A stretch of DNA of 61,231 bases from Frankia sp. AiPs1 (GTDB lineage Bacteria > Actinomycetota > Actinomycetes > Frankiales > Frankiaceae), in the NCBI RefSeq assembly GCF_023716945.1, contig NZ_JAMQQF010000004.1:1-61231 (forward strand), read 5' to 3'. Of the stretch, positions 46,776 through 55,354 are shown one piece after another. The notes under the pieces were generated by a model that worked only from the letters and a program-made list of their open reading frames with translations, had not been told where the DNA came from and ran no database searches. The position numbers and the translations under genes were made by a program. Numbering within the stretch: position 1 is the stretch's first letter; each line of letters opens with the position of its first letter.

Positions 46776-46787
46776 GCCGTAAACGGC
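46776..46787. promoter_or_regulatory. palindrome near PPOX promoter
   Basis: GCCGT-AA-ACGGC, 31 bp before the PPOX start codon; possible regulator site. Confidence 0.35.
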
Positions 46788-46891
46788 ATACACAGCGTGC
46801 GCGGCCAGCGCTCTTCGCCTGGGGCGCCCGCTGCGGAGGTGGGCCGCCGGCCAGCAGGCAGGGACTCGGCGAGGGGCGCCCACGGCCCTAC

Positions 46892-46910
46892 ACTGGTATT
46901 TCCTATCAGT
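46892..46910. promoter_or_regulatory. TetR-type operator in the divergent region
   Basis: ACTGGTA-TTTCC-TATCAGT, 7-bp arms with one mismatch, lies 48 bp before the TetR start in the divergent region. Confidence 0.55.
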
Positions 46911-46958
46911 CCGATGAGGACGAGTCACCAGCGTGAGCCGGAAGTGAGAGAGAGGTCG

Positions 46959-47585
46959 ATGGTATCCACTCGCTTGCGCTCGGATGCCGCCGCAAACCGT
47001 GCGAGGATCCTCGAGGTGGCGCGGGAGGCCTTCGCGGCCGAGGGGCTGGAAATCTCGATGGAAGAGATCTCGCGTCGCGCCGGACTGGCAACGGCCACCC
47101 TGTACCGGCGCTTCCCCACCAAGGAAGCCCTTGCCGCGGCGGCCTTCGCGGAGCAGTTGGCGGCCTGCGGGCACATCCTCGACCTGGCGTTGGCCGACCC
47201 CGACCCCTGGCGGGGATTCTGCCGTTTCGTCCTCAGGCTGTGCACCCAGCAGCAACGCGACCGACGATTTCTGACCGCATTCGCCGCGGCGTTCCCGCAC
47301 AGGACAGAGTTCGAGGTCTTCCGCCGGCGGGCCGACGAGCGGTTCGCGCAGTTGGTGTGCCGCGCGCAGGAGACCGGCTCGTTGCGGCCTGACTTCGTAC
47401 CCGCCGACCTTTCGCTGATCCTGCTCGCCAGTGGCGGCATCGATGCCGGCGGGCGGGAGCTGACGACCGCGGCATCGCGGCGGCTCGCCTCGTATCTGGT
47501 GCAGGCGTTTCGCGCCGACCGGGCCACCCCGCTGGCCCCACCCCTGCGAACAGCTCTCGACCTGCCCGGCTCTCGCCAGCCCTGA
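46959..47585 (+). CDS. TetR family regulator
   Basis: This 208-residue protein has helix-turn-helix residues ISMEEISRRAGLATATLYRRFPTKEALAAAAF and a helical ligand domain. ATG 46959 follows GAGAGAGG; the longer frame that starts inside the divergent PPOX gene is rejected. Its likely targets are its own promoter and the divergent PPOX-fold gene via the palindrome at 46892-46910. Confidence 0.9.
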   Translation: MVSTRLRSDAAANRARILEVAREAFAAEGLEISMEEISRRAGLATATLYRRFPTKEALAAAAFAEQLAACGHILDLALADPDPWRGFCRFVLRLCTQQQRDRRFLTAFAAAFPHRTEFEVFRRRADERFAQLVCRAQETGSLRPDFVPADLSLILLASGGIDAGGRELTTAASRRLASYLVQAFRADRATPLAPPLRTALDLPGSRQP

Positions 47586-47890
47586 TCGTGTCCCGCGGCC
47601 GTCCCGAGACCGTGAGAAGTCGGCTGGTTGGGTGACCGTGGCCGTCTCGTCCGCCGGCTGACGGCCAAGCGGGGCGGGCCAGGCGGAATGCCCTGATGGG
47701 CCGTTCGCTGTCGTCATCCGGGTCTCGCCGGATTCCGGGTGGCGATTTTGTCGGCCGTTGGGCGGGGACGGAGAATTCTGGTGGTCCGAGCGGCGCCGCC
47801 GGATCCCGTGACGCCGGAACTGAAAGAATCGGGTGAACTCGGCGGAGGTGACATCCGCCCCCCATGCTCGGGCCCGATGAGGTGGAACCG
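47586..47890. other. non-coding stretch before kinase gene
   Basis: About 305 bp. No gene, clear promoter or long hairpin seen. Confidence 0.4.
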
Positions 47891-49624
47891 ATGACTCGCA
47901 GCATCGCGGCCGCCGGCGTCCCGGTGGAGGCCGCCGCGGTCGACCAGCCCGGCTCGCCGCTGCGTGCGGCGGACCCGACGGTGATCGGCGATTTCCGGGT
48001 CCTGCGCCTGCTCGGTGAGGGCGGCATGGGGACGGTCTATCTGGGTGAGTCGTCAACGGGCCGGCCGGTCGCCATCAAGGTGATCCGGCCGGAATATGCG
48101 AACGTGACGGAGTTCCGGGAACGTTTTCGCCGGGAGACCACCCATGCCCGCCAGGTCGCCGGATTCTGCACTGCCGAGGTGCTGGACGCGTGTCCGGACG
48201 CCGAGTTTCCGTATCTGGTCACCGAGTTCGTTCCCGGACCGACCCTCGGCGCGGCGGTGACGGCCGGTGGCCCGCTGTCACCCGCCGATCTGGAACGCCT
48301 CGGTATCGGGATGGCGTCGGCACTGACGGCCATCCACGCGGCCGGGATCGCGCACTTCGACCTCACCCCGTCGAATGTCCTGTTGCATCCCGCGGGGCCA
48401 CGGGTGATCGATTTTGGCATCGCGAACGCCCTCGGGGCCGCCCTGCCGGTCGACGATGACGCCACGTGGATCGGCACGCCCGGGTACATGGCGCCGGAGC
48501 AGGCCCACAGCGATCGGGTCGGCGCGGCGGCGGACGTGTTCGCCTGGGCGGGGGTGCTGGTCTTCGCGGCGACCGGTCGGCCACCCTTCGGCGACGGTGC
48601 GCCCGACGTGGTCGTGCACCGGACGCTGCACGAGGAACCCGACCTGTCCGGGCTGTCCGGCCTGCCGGCCGGGATGATCGGGCTGGTCCGACGCGCGTTG
48701 CGGAAGGACCCGGACGCCCGGCCGACCGCGGGCGAGGTGCTGTTGGGCCTGCTCGGCGGCACGGAGGCCGACGCGGCGCCGGCCGTCGCCCGGGCCCTCG
48801 ACGGCTGGCGTGCGCCGACCCTGCGGTTGGTCGGCGGCGAGGACCCGGCGGCTCAGGTGCTCCACGGCTCGACCGCCGTCATCGACCCGCCGACGCTCCC
48901 ACAAGTCCAGGAAGCGGCACAAGTCCAGGCAGCCCCACGAGTCCAGGCAGCCCCACTAGTCCGGGAAGCGGCACGAGTCCAGGAAATCCCACAAGCCCGG
49001 GCCGAGTCGACGGCCGGCCAGCGTGGTGGTCGCCGCAGGCGGGCCGCCGTGCTGGCGGTCGCCGCCGTCCTGCTGGCCCTGATCGCCACGGCGGTGCCGG
49101 TCGCGATGGGGGCCGATCGGGAGCAGATGTCCCCTCCGACGTCCGTCGGCGCGGAAGCCGGCTGGCTGCCCGTCGTCTCGCCGCCACCGCCGAACCAACC
49201 GGGTGGGGGCGGCACCGCGGCGGCGACGGACGCGCGACCCGAAGCCGCCCGCACGGTTCTCACCACGCCGGATGACCGGCCGCCGGGCGGAACGGCAGCG
49301 AAGGCCGCGGGGCCCGCGGGGCGGACCTTCCCCGCCCCGAAGACGACGCCGACATCCCGGCCACCAGCAACCACGCCGCTTTCCGCGGCGGGAGTCCCGG
49401 TGCTGCGGGAAGCCGTCCCGTCGACATCGGGAGCTGTTCCGCAACCACCGGAAACCCAGCCGGGGGACGTCCGGTCGACGGCCAGTGCGATCACGCCCGA
49501 TCCGGCGTCCTCAGGCGCGGCGACGGCCGGCCTCGACCGATCCCGGACGTTCTCGCGGCCGGGCCGCGCCGGAACTCCGCTCAGCCGGGATGGTGACTGG
49601 TTCAGGCACCGCCGGCACAGATGA
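47891..49624 (+). CDS. transmembrane Ser/Thr protein kinase
   Basis: The 577 residues begin with a Hanks-type kinase domain (about 40-305): GEGGMGTVY, VAIKVI with the catalytic lysine, the catalytic loop HFDLTPSN, DFGIA, GTPGYMAPEQ. In the loop HRD is HFD and the usual DLKP is DLTP, so regulation through an activation-loop arginine contact is unlikely. A low-complexity Val-Gln/Ala-Pro repeat (about 330-375) precedes a transmembrane helix after RRRR. The outer part is Pro/Thr/Ala-rich with no PASTA or other known sensor. ATG 47891 follows GAGGTGG. Confidence 0.92.
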   Translation: MTRSIAAAGVPVEAAAVDQPGSPLRAADPTVIGDFRVLRLLGEGGMGTVYLGESSTGRPVAIKVIRPEYANVTEFRERFRRETTHARQVAGFCTAEVLDACPDAEFPYLVTEFVPGPTLGAAVTAGGPLSPADLERLGIGMASALTAIHAAGIAHFDLTPSNVLLHPAGPRVIDFGIANALGAALPVDDDATWIGTPGYMAPEQAHSDRVGAAADVFAWAGVLVFAATGRPPFGDGAPDVVVHRTLHEEPDLSGLSGLPAGMIGLVRRALRKDPDARPTAGEVLLGLLGGTEADAAPAVARALDGWRAPTLRLVGGEDPAAQVLHGSTAVIDPPTLPQVQEAAQVQAAPRVQAAPLVREAARVQEIPQARAESTAGQRGGRRRRAAVLAVAAVLLALIATAVPVAMGADREQMSPPTSVGAEAGWLPVVSPPPPNQPGGGGTAAATDARPEAARTVLTTPDDRPPGGTAAKAAGPAGRTFPAPKTTPTSRPPATTPLSAAGVPVLREAVPSTSGAVPQPPETQPGDVRSTASAITPDPASSGAATAGLDRSRTFSRPGRAGTPLSRDGDWFRHRRHR

Positions 49625-49681
49625 TCAATAACCTGGGTCGCACCCGGAGAACATCAATGACCTGGGTCGCACCCGGTGAAG
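49624..49681 (+). repeat. 29-bp tandem duplication after kinase gene
   Basis: Two copies of a unit containing ACCTGGGTCGCACCCGG lie directly after the kinase stop. A further 17-bp duplication (GGCAGCCCCTACTTCGA) is at about 49750-49785. Confidence 0.75.
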
Positions 49682-49699
49682 AAGCCGTGGGCACGATGA

Positions 49700-49734
49700 G
49701 CCCCGGCCGCCGCGGTGACCACGGCGGCCGGGGC
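49700..49734. terminator. strong bidirectional terminator
   Basis: A 13-bp perfect stem (GCCCCGGCCGCCG and complement) with a 9-nt loop separates the convergent kinase and secreted-protein genes. Confidence 0.85.
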
Positions 49735-49807
49735 CGGTGCTGGCGGGCAGGCAGCCCCTACTTCGAGGCAGCCCCTACTTCGAGGCAGCCCTGCTACGCA
49801 GCAGACC

Positions 49808-51730
49808 TCATCGGCACTGGCCGAGTCGCAGGCCGGTCACGGTGTTGCCGGTCTGGCGCAGGGTGGGGCTGTTTCCGGCGCAGACGAGCGCGCCGGTGAC
49901 GCGGTTGGCGGTGAAGGCGGGGACGGCGTCGTCCGGGCTCAGGCCGCTGCCGCTGTTGTTGTTGATCGCGACTGCTCCACCGATCGTGTTGCCGGTGATC
50001 TGCACGCCTCCGGTGCCGCGACTCACGTCCAGGGCACCGTTGACGGTGTTGGCCGCGCAGGGCAGGTGGTCTGAGCCGATCAGGACGTAGCCGGTGGTGG
50101 CGAGGACCGCGACGGGCCCGTTCACCGACGCCTGGCACAGGGTGACGGCGGCGGCCTGGCTGCTGGCGACCGCCCCGGTGATCTGGCCGCCGGTCACGGA
50201 CAGCGCTCCGCCGGGCCGCACGGCCACCGCTCCCAGCTGCCGGCCGCCGGGGCCGATGCAGAGGGACTGACCGGCGGAGACGATCAGCGGCCCGAGGTGG
50301 GCCGTGGTCAGGCAGGGCTGGCTGAAGCCGACCGTGATCGTGGTCGGCGCGGCGCTGGTGCTGGGCCGGAAGGTCGGGCCGCCGCTGTAGCTGGCGGTGA
50401 TGGGGTGGGCGCCGGGCTGCAGCTGGGTGGTGCTGAAGGTGGCCTTCCCGGCGTTGAGGGGGACGGTCGCCAGGGGGGTCGTGCCGTCGGCGAACGTCAC
50501 GCTGCCGCTCGGGGTGCCGACGTCTGCCACGCCCGGTGCGACCGAGGCGGTCAGTTCGGTGGAGTGCCCGAACAGCGGGCCGGTGGTGTTCGCGGTCAGC
50601 GTGGTCGACGTGTCGTGGTCGAAGTCGGCGCACAGCGCGTAGGCGCTCGCGACCTGGTCACCCGTCCCGCCGGACCCGCCCGCCGCGAAGATCGCGCTCC
50701 AGGACGTGGGGTTGCTGGCGCCGTTGACGTCGGGATCACCTGCCGTGTCACTGGGGTAGCTGCCCCGCAGATGGGTGCCGCCGGCCGGGTTCCCCGAGGT
50801 CACTCCCTTCTGCATGCTCTGGCCACCGCCGAGCAGGCTCAGATCCGTCGGGCAGCTCGCGGTGGCGATCGCGTAGGTGCTGCCCTCCTGCGGGCCGAAC
50901 CGGTCCGTCCGGACGACCTTGATGTCGGTGTCGCCCGGCTCGGCGCACACGGCGTAGGAGAAGGTCTGCGACGTCCCGTCCCCGTGGCCGTTGATGAGAC
51001 CCATGGCGGTCCAGTACCGGGGGTTGGTCGCGCCGTCCGGGAGTGGGTTCCCCTGGGCGTCGCTGGGAAAACTGCCCAGCGACTTCAGGCTGGGAGCCTG
51101 CGGGGGCAGGGTGTGCCCGCCTCCGCCCACCACGACGGTCCCGTCCGGGCACGCGGTCGTGACGTAGGCGAGGCTGGGCTGGTTCGGGCCGGGGACGGAG
51201 GAGACCGAGACCACCCGATGGTCGAGCTTCGTCCCCTCCGCGCACATCGCGAAGCTGGTGATCTTGTCTCCGTCTTCGGCCTGCCCGCCGAAGTTGCCCA
51301 GGGCCGCCCAGAACTCGGGGTTCTGCGCACCGTTCGCGAGCATGGTCCCGCTCGCGTCGCTGGGGAAGTTCCCCTTCGCGCGCAACCCGTTGATCGGGGG
51401 CGCGGGGTCGGTGGCGTCGATCTTGCTGCCCCACATGCCGCCGCTGACCAGCACACTGCCCGCGGGGCACGAGGTCACCGCGGTCGCGTAGGCCCCGGAC
51501 GCACCCGGGACGGGCAGGTTGGTGGTGGTCACGTGGATCACCGGCTTCTGCGGCGCGGCTACCGCAGGCTGACCCGGTGTCGGCGCCGCGACGGCCGGTG
51601 CCGCGCCGGCCGGTGCCGCCGCGGCGAAGACCAGCGCGAGCGCGGACGCCGCGACCACCACGCCACCCGGCGACGACCTGAACACCCGTTTCGGCCAAGC
51701 CAGGCCCTCGGCCCGGCCCCTGCAAAGCAT
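49808..51730 (-). CDS. large secreted repeat protein with Ig-like domain
   Basis: The 640 residues start with a signal peptide (hydrophobic segment ~22-42, AGAAPA cleavage region). Three related ~100-residue repeats follow, each with 'CP.G...GGG', a 'GS/NFPSDA.G....GA.NP..W.A' segment and a closing 'CAE/CAD', which suggests one disulfide per repeat. Then comes a bacterial Ig-like domain (TTLTANTTGPLFGHSTELTASV ... SGSVTFADGTTPLATVPLNAG). The C-terminal ~170 residues are short Val/Gly/Asn repeats (ITGNTIGGAVAINNNSG) like a beta-helix. Function unknown; surface or matrix role is inferred. Confidence 0.85.
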   Translation of the reverse strand: MLCRGRAEGLAWPKRVFRSSPGGVVVAASALALVFAAAAPAGAAPAVAAPTPGQPAVAAPQKPVIHVTTTNLPVPGASGAYATAVTSCPAGSVLVSGGMWGSKIDATDPAPPINGLRAKGNFPSDASGTMLANGAQNPEFWAALGNFGGQAEDGDKITSFAMCAEGTKLDHRVVSVSSVPGPNQPSLAYVTTACPDGTVVVGGGGHTLPPQAPSLKSLGSFPSDAQGNPLPDGATNPRYWTAMGLINGHGDGTSQTFSYAVCAEPGDTDIKVVRTDRFGPQEGSTYAIATASCPTDLSLLGGGQSMQKGVTSGNPAGGTHLRGSYPSDTAGDPDVNGASNPTSWSAIFAAGGSGGTGDQVASAYALCADFDHDTSTTLTANTTGPLFGHSTELTASVAPGVADVGTPSGSVTFADGTTPLATVPLNAGKATFSTTQLQPGAHPITASYSGGPTFRPSTSAAPTTITVGFSQPCLTTAHLGPLIVSAGQSLCIGPGGRQLGAVAVRPGGALSVTGGQITGAVASSQAAAVTLCQASVNGPVAVLATTGYVLIGSDHLPCAANTVNGALDVSRGTGGVQITGNTIGGAVAINNNSGSGLSPDDAVPAFTANRVTGALVCAGNSPTLRQTGNTVTGLRLGQCR

Positions 51731-51921
51731 GTCGCTGTTCCCCCGGAGTCATCTGGTTGGTTTCAGGCGGGGCAGCGGCCTGCGCCCGCGGCCCCGCCAG
51801 GAGATGACGCGCGACTGGACCTGCTGGAGTTCCCGCAGTTGCGGATCGGATCGTCACCTGGCAGAGCGACAGGACTGTACTGCACACTGAGCCGCAAATG
51901 CGCAGATTTCCCCCGAGATAT

Positions 51922-51933
51922 TCCGTATCTACG
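51922..51933. promoter_or_regulatory. palindrome upstream of secreted protein gene
   Basis: CCGTA-TC-TACGG, about 190 bp before the secreted-protein start in the 51731-51987 gap. The gap holds no gene. Confidence 0.3.
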
Positions 51934-51987
51934 GTAAGAGGGCGGGCTGAAAACCACTATCCGCGGAGGATCTCAGGTGGCCGGTAG

Positions 51988-52031
51988 TTCCGTGGGTGGG
52001 TACGCGTCGGGCGCCACGCCCACCCACGGAA
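51988..52031 (-). terminator. terminator after second secreted protein gene
   Basis: A 13-bp perfect stem (TTCCGTGGGTGGG and complement) with an 18-nt loop lies 43 bp beyond the stop at 52075. Confidence 0.8.
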
Positions 52032-52074
52032 TCGCGCTACTACTCCGTGTTGTGGCTATCCGCGCCGGGGATCG

Positions 52075-53190
52075 TCAGTTGCCGGCCAGGCACAACGCCC
52101 AGACATGGGATCTGGTGTCACTCGTCGAACCGCTTCCGCCGGTGTGCGTGGTGGACGTCCAGCTCGCCGGCGAGGTGGTGAGCGGGTTGCCGCTCCCGTC
52201 GCTGGGGTAGCTGCCGTTGAGGTGGTCACCCTGTGACCCGGGGGCGGTGAAGTCGGACGTCGTGATGTCGTTCCCGGTGATGCCGGCGCCTCCGCTGATC
52301 AGCGTCCCGTTGCCTTCGCCGCACCCGGTGGTGGTCTTCTGGGGCGCGGCGACGCTGGTCGGGCCGCTCGTCTCGTTGTACCGCACGGTGACGGTGACGC
52401 CGCTGACGTTGATGCCGCTCCCGCTGCAGATCGCGTAGGCATAGGTGGTGTTGGTGCTGCCCGTGCTGGTGCCGCCGTACGAGCTGCCCGCGGCCCAGGA
52501 GGTCGGGTTGGTCGCCCCGTCGGCGGCGGCGATCTTGCCGTTGTCGTGCGTGCCCGCGCCGGTGCCGTCCACGTAGGTGGGGTAGCTGGCGATGGGCTTG
52601 AGCGCCCCCACGGTGCCCGGGACGGTTCGTGCCCCGCCGCCCAGCAGGCGCGTGCCCTCGGGGCAGGTCGCCACCGTCAGGTCGGTCGTTCCGGCGGCGG
52701 TCGGCCCCGCGACGGTGCTCATCACGATCTGGGTACCGGTGATCGTGCCGCCCGGGTCGAGGCACATGGCATAGGGGGTCGAGCCGAAGGCGGAATCAAG
52801 CCCGCCGCCCGACCCGCCCGTGCCGCCGATGGCCCGTGCCTGGGTCGTGTTGGTGCCGACGACCCCGGCCGAGTAGCCGTTGGCGACGGTGTACTCGGCG
52901 GTTCCGTCGAAGGGGACGATCCCCTTGACGTGAAGATTGCTCTGCGCTGTTCCGGTACCGACGGTCTGCAGAATCCCGACCCCGGAGACAACGTCGTTGG
53001 CGTCGCCACCGGTCCGACAGTTCGCGCTGCTCGCACTCTCCGAATTGGCCGACGTCGGCCCGGCCGTGGCGCCGGGGCTACGGACCGTGAGGGTGGTCGA
53101 CGCGTAGGCGGTTCCCGGCAGTGCGACGGCGAGGGTGGCACCCAGAACAAGCGTGGTGAACAGGGGAGCCCGTAGGGACTTCTTCGTCAT
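52075..53190 (-). CDS. secreted repeat protein, paralogue
   Basis: This 371-residue protein has a signal peptide (MTKKSLRAPLFTTLVLGATLAVALPGTAYA) and repeats related to those of the neighbour at 49808: 'CPEGTRLLGGGARTV', 'LNGSYPSDGSGNPL', 'WAAGSSYGG...YAYAICSGS' and a final 'SHVWALCLAGN'. It lacks the Ig-like and beta-helix parts. ATG 53190 follows AAGGAAG; the in-frame extension upstream is rejected. Both genes are separate units, since a strong terminator lies between them. Function unknown. Confidence 0.82.
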   Translation of the reverse strand: MTKKSLRAPLFTTLVLGATLAVALPGTAYASTTLTVRSPGATAGPTSANSESASSANCRTGGDANDVVSGVGILQTVGTGTAQSNLHVKGIVPFDGTAEYTVANGYSAGVVGTNTTQARAIGGTGGSGGGLDSAFGSTPYAMCLDPGGTITGTQIVMSTVAGPTAAGTTDLTVATCPEGTRLLGGGARTVPGTVGALKPIASYPTYVDGTGAGTHDNGKIAAADGATNPTSWAAGSSYGGTSTGSTNTTYAYAICSGSGINVSGVTVTVRYNETSGPTSVAAPQKTTTGCGEGNGTLISGGAGITGNDITTSDFTAPGSQGDHLNGSYPSDGSGNPLTTSPASWTSTTHTGGSGSTSDTRSHVWALCLAGN

Positions 53191-53349
53191 CAACTTCTTC
53201 CTTGATGGGCGGATGGGTGACCTGCCGACCGAGGCAGGCGGGGCGGTACTGAGGTCCGGAGACGTGGCGACGGGTTCATGGACCGCCCGCATGTCACTCT
53301 CCGAAGCAAGATGGATGCTCGGGAATGGGAGCATAGAACAACCGATGTT

Positions 53350-53388
53350 GCAGATGCGTGGTTATTTGGATGATCGGTCCGCATCTGC
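53350..53388. promoter_or_regulatory. inverted repeat upstream of secreted protein gene
   Basis: GCAGATGCG and its exact complement CGCATCTGC are separated by 21 AT-richer bases, about 160 bp before the secreted-protein start. Half-sites are two helical turns plus apart, as for a cooperative regulator. The surrounding 53191-53521 has no gene. Confidence 0.4.
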
Positions 53389-53521
53389 GTTTTGTGATCA
53401 TCGCCTGGTGGTGTCGACGGCAGCCCGCCAGCACCCTGGCGCGGGGGTCCGTCAGGACGGCGCGGGCGCACCGCACTGCCTGGGCACCGCCGGGCGTCCA
53501 GGTGCTTCGGTGGTCGGCTGC

Positions 53522-53593
53522 GCTCAGGCGCTCAGGCGCTCAGGCGCTCAGGCGCTCAGGCGCTCAGGCGCTCAGGCGCTCAGGCGCTCAGGC
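53522..53593 (+). repeat. 8-bp microsatellite, nine perfect copies
   Basis: Nine perfect copies of GCTCAGGC are followed by four degenerate copies (53594-53625) that enter the 3' end of the CobW-type gene and contain its stop region. Unit length is not a multiple of three, so copy-number change near the stop could alter the protein's C-terminus. Confidence 0.95.
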
Positions 53594-53611
53594 GTGCAGG
53601 TGCTTAACCGC

Positions 53612-54640
53612 TCAGGTACTCAGACGCCGGTATCGGGCGAGGCGACGCAGTCCGTCCGCGGCGGGACGGCCGGGGCGGGGCTGGAGGGCCGCCTCGAGCC
53701 GGGTGCGCACGGTGGGCTCGTCGAGATGCATGCCGATCGCGACCAGCCCGTCGGAAGCTTGCGTCGCGGGCCTGACCGCGACGTGGATCTGGCGTCCGAC
53801 GACATTGACGACGTGGCCGCGCATGCTCCGCCCGGTGTCCACGGTGACAGTGCCCTTGAGCCGGTACAGGTCCGCGGGCAGGTCCTCAAGCAGGTCGACC
53901 AGCCGGCCGGGATCGACCGGGCCGGTGGCGGGGACGGTCACCGCGCTGACCCGCGGGTGCGGCTCGCCGTCATGGTCGCCGTCGTGATCGTGCCGGGCCA
54001 GGGCCGCGAGCGGGAGTTCGTCGACCGGGTCGTGCGGGCTCGCGGCGTCGAACACGAGAACCGGGTCGATGCGGCCGTGGGTGATCTCGACGACGTGGGC
54101 GTGGGGATTGCTCGCGCGAACGCGGCCGGCGATCCGCGCCACCGTCTCGGCGCGGTCTGCCGGCGCAATCCGGTCGGTCTTGTTGATCAGGACGAGTGAG
54201 GCGGAGGCGAACCGGGCCGGCGGTAGGCCGCCCGTGTCGACGGTGTCGAAGTAGGCGGCGGCGTCGACCACGTCGACCAGACCACCGGGACGCACCCGGT
54301 CCACGCCGCTGAACCGGATGAGCCTGGCCAGATGCGGGGGGTCGGCCACGCCGCTGGCTTCCACGATCACCGCGTCCAGCCGCAACCGCGGATGGGTCAG
54401 CTTCGCCAGCGCCTGGTCCAGACCGTCGGTGTCCGGCAGGCAGCACAGGCAGCCGCCCGCGATCGAGGCCGGCTCGTCCACCTGGCCGGTGACCAGCGCG
54501 GCATCGACGTTGATCGCGCCAAAGTCGTTGACCACCACCCCGAGGCGCGCCCCAGGCGCCTGGAGCAGGTGGTTGAGCACCGTCGTCTTGCCCGCGCCCA
54601 GGTATCCGGTGAGCGCGATCACGGGTACTCGCACGCCCAT
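53612..54640 (-). CDS. CobW/COG0523-type GTPase
   Basis: This 342-residue metallochaperone-type GTPase has Walker A GYLGAGKTTVLN, the metal-binding GGCLCCL (CxCC), 'VIVEASGVADP', NKTD and a histidine-rich loop (HDHDGDHDGEPH) before the CobW C-terminal domain. Such proteins deliver zinc or related metals. ATG 54640 was chosen; GTG 54634 is an alternative. No Zur-type palindrome was seen upstream. The stop codon lies in the degenerate edge of the 8-bp microsatellite, so the final residues (RRLARYRRLST) may have been altered by repeat growth. Confidence 0.9.
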   Translation of the reverse strand: MGVRVPVIALTGYLGAGKTTVLNHLLQAPGARLGVVVNDFGAINVDAALVTGQVDEPASIAGGCLCCLPDTDGLDQALAKLTHPRLRLDAVIVEASGVADPPHLARLIRFSGVDRVRPGGLVDVVDAAAYFDTVDTGGLPPARFASASLVLINKTDRIAPADRAETVARIAGRVRASNPHAHVVEITHGRIDPVLVFDAASPHDPVDELPLAALARHDHDGDHDGEPHPRVSAVTVPATGPVDPGRLVDLLEDLPADLYRLKGTVTVDTGRSMRGHVVNVVGRQIHVAVRPATQASDGLVAIGMHLDEPTVRTRLEAALQPRPGRPAADGLRRLARYRRLST

Positions 54641-55007
54641 CCCCGCCCGTCTCCTGTCATGCCGCGATCCGCCCGTGCCGCGATCCGCCCGTGCTGAGCT
54701 GCGCCGGTGGCGCGAACCGCGTTGGCTGGTGTGCAGATCCCGGGCTCGGCCCACGAAGACTATCCACCCAGGCTGCCCGCCGACCCGGCGGCCACGAGAC
54801 GAGCCACCCCGCCGCGGGTGCTTCCCGGAATGGGCACCTGACGGGGAGCCATAAGGCCCCGCCACCAGAGTGGAAAAGCATTGCCGAGCCCGAAGGTTGT
54901 CGTCGGATTGCTTGCTAGGATCGGCGCGCGGGCGACAGCGCCGGGGCCCGGCGGTCGAGAAGTCTGGTCGTGCCCGGCGTCCGCGGATACTCCGGAAGGA
55001 CATTCTC
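54641..55007. other. divergent non-coding stretch
   Basis: About 367 bp between the CobW-type gene and the small protein gene. A 16-bp direct duplication (GCCGCGATCCGCCCGT) lies at about 54660-54692. No other structure was recognised. Confidence 0.4.
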
Positions 55008-55292
55008 GTGAGCAGCAGGATAAACTGGCTCGTCTGCAAGGTCGGCTGCATCGAGTGCGGCATGATAGAGGACCCGGCGCTGAGAATCATCGGAGTTTAT
55101 GCGGACGAGCAGGAGGCCATCGCCGCCGCGCGCAGTACTGCCCAGACGATCGCGCAACGGTGGGGAATGACCAATCCCGACGAGCCGTATCCGGTGAACG
55201 CGAGCGAGACGCTGGGTTCGCGAACGGGCGCCGGCTGGATGTGGACACCCGCAGACCACGAGCAGGTCTTCGCGGTCCAGGTCCCGTCCTGA
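55008..55292 (+). CDS. small conserved-looking protein, unknown
   Basis: The 94 residues start at GTG 55008, 7 nt after GGAAGGA. The N-terminus has three cysteines in CKVGCIECGM, then a helix 'DEQEAIAAARSTAQTIAQRWGM' and a C-terminal 'WMWTPADHEQVFAVQVPS'. The sequence could be a small alpha/beta domain; no family was recognised. It is surrounded by intergenic DNA and faces the decayed sigma/anti-sigma pair. Confidence 0.65.
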   Translation: MSSRINWLVCKVGCIECGMIEDPALRIIGVYADEQEAIAAARSTAQTIAQRWGMTNPDEPYPVNASETLGSRTGAGWMWTPADHEQVFAVQVPS

Positions 55293-55354
55293 CAGCTCCG
55301 TTGCCTGTCGGTGGCGGACTTGGATCGATCCGCTTCCGAACCCGACCGAGGCGG

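Noticed and set aside
53522-53625. GCTCAGGC array as a CRISPR
   Set aside because: Units are 8 bp with no spacers. It is a microsatellite. No CRISPR array or cas gene exists in the window.
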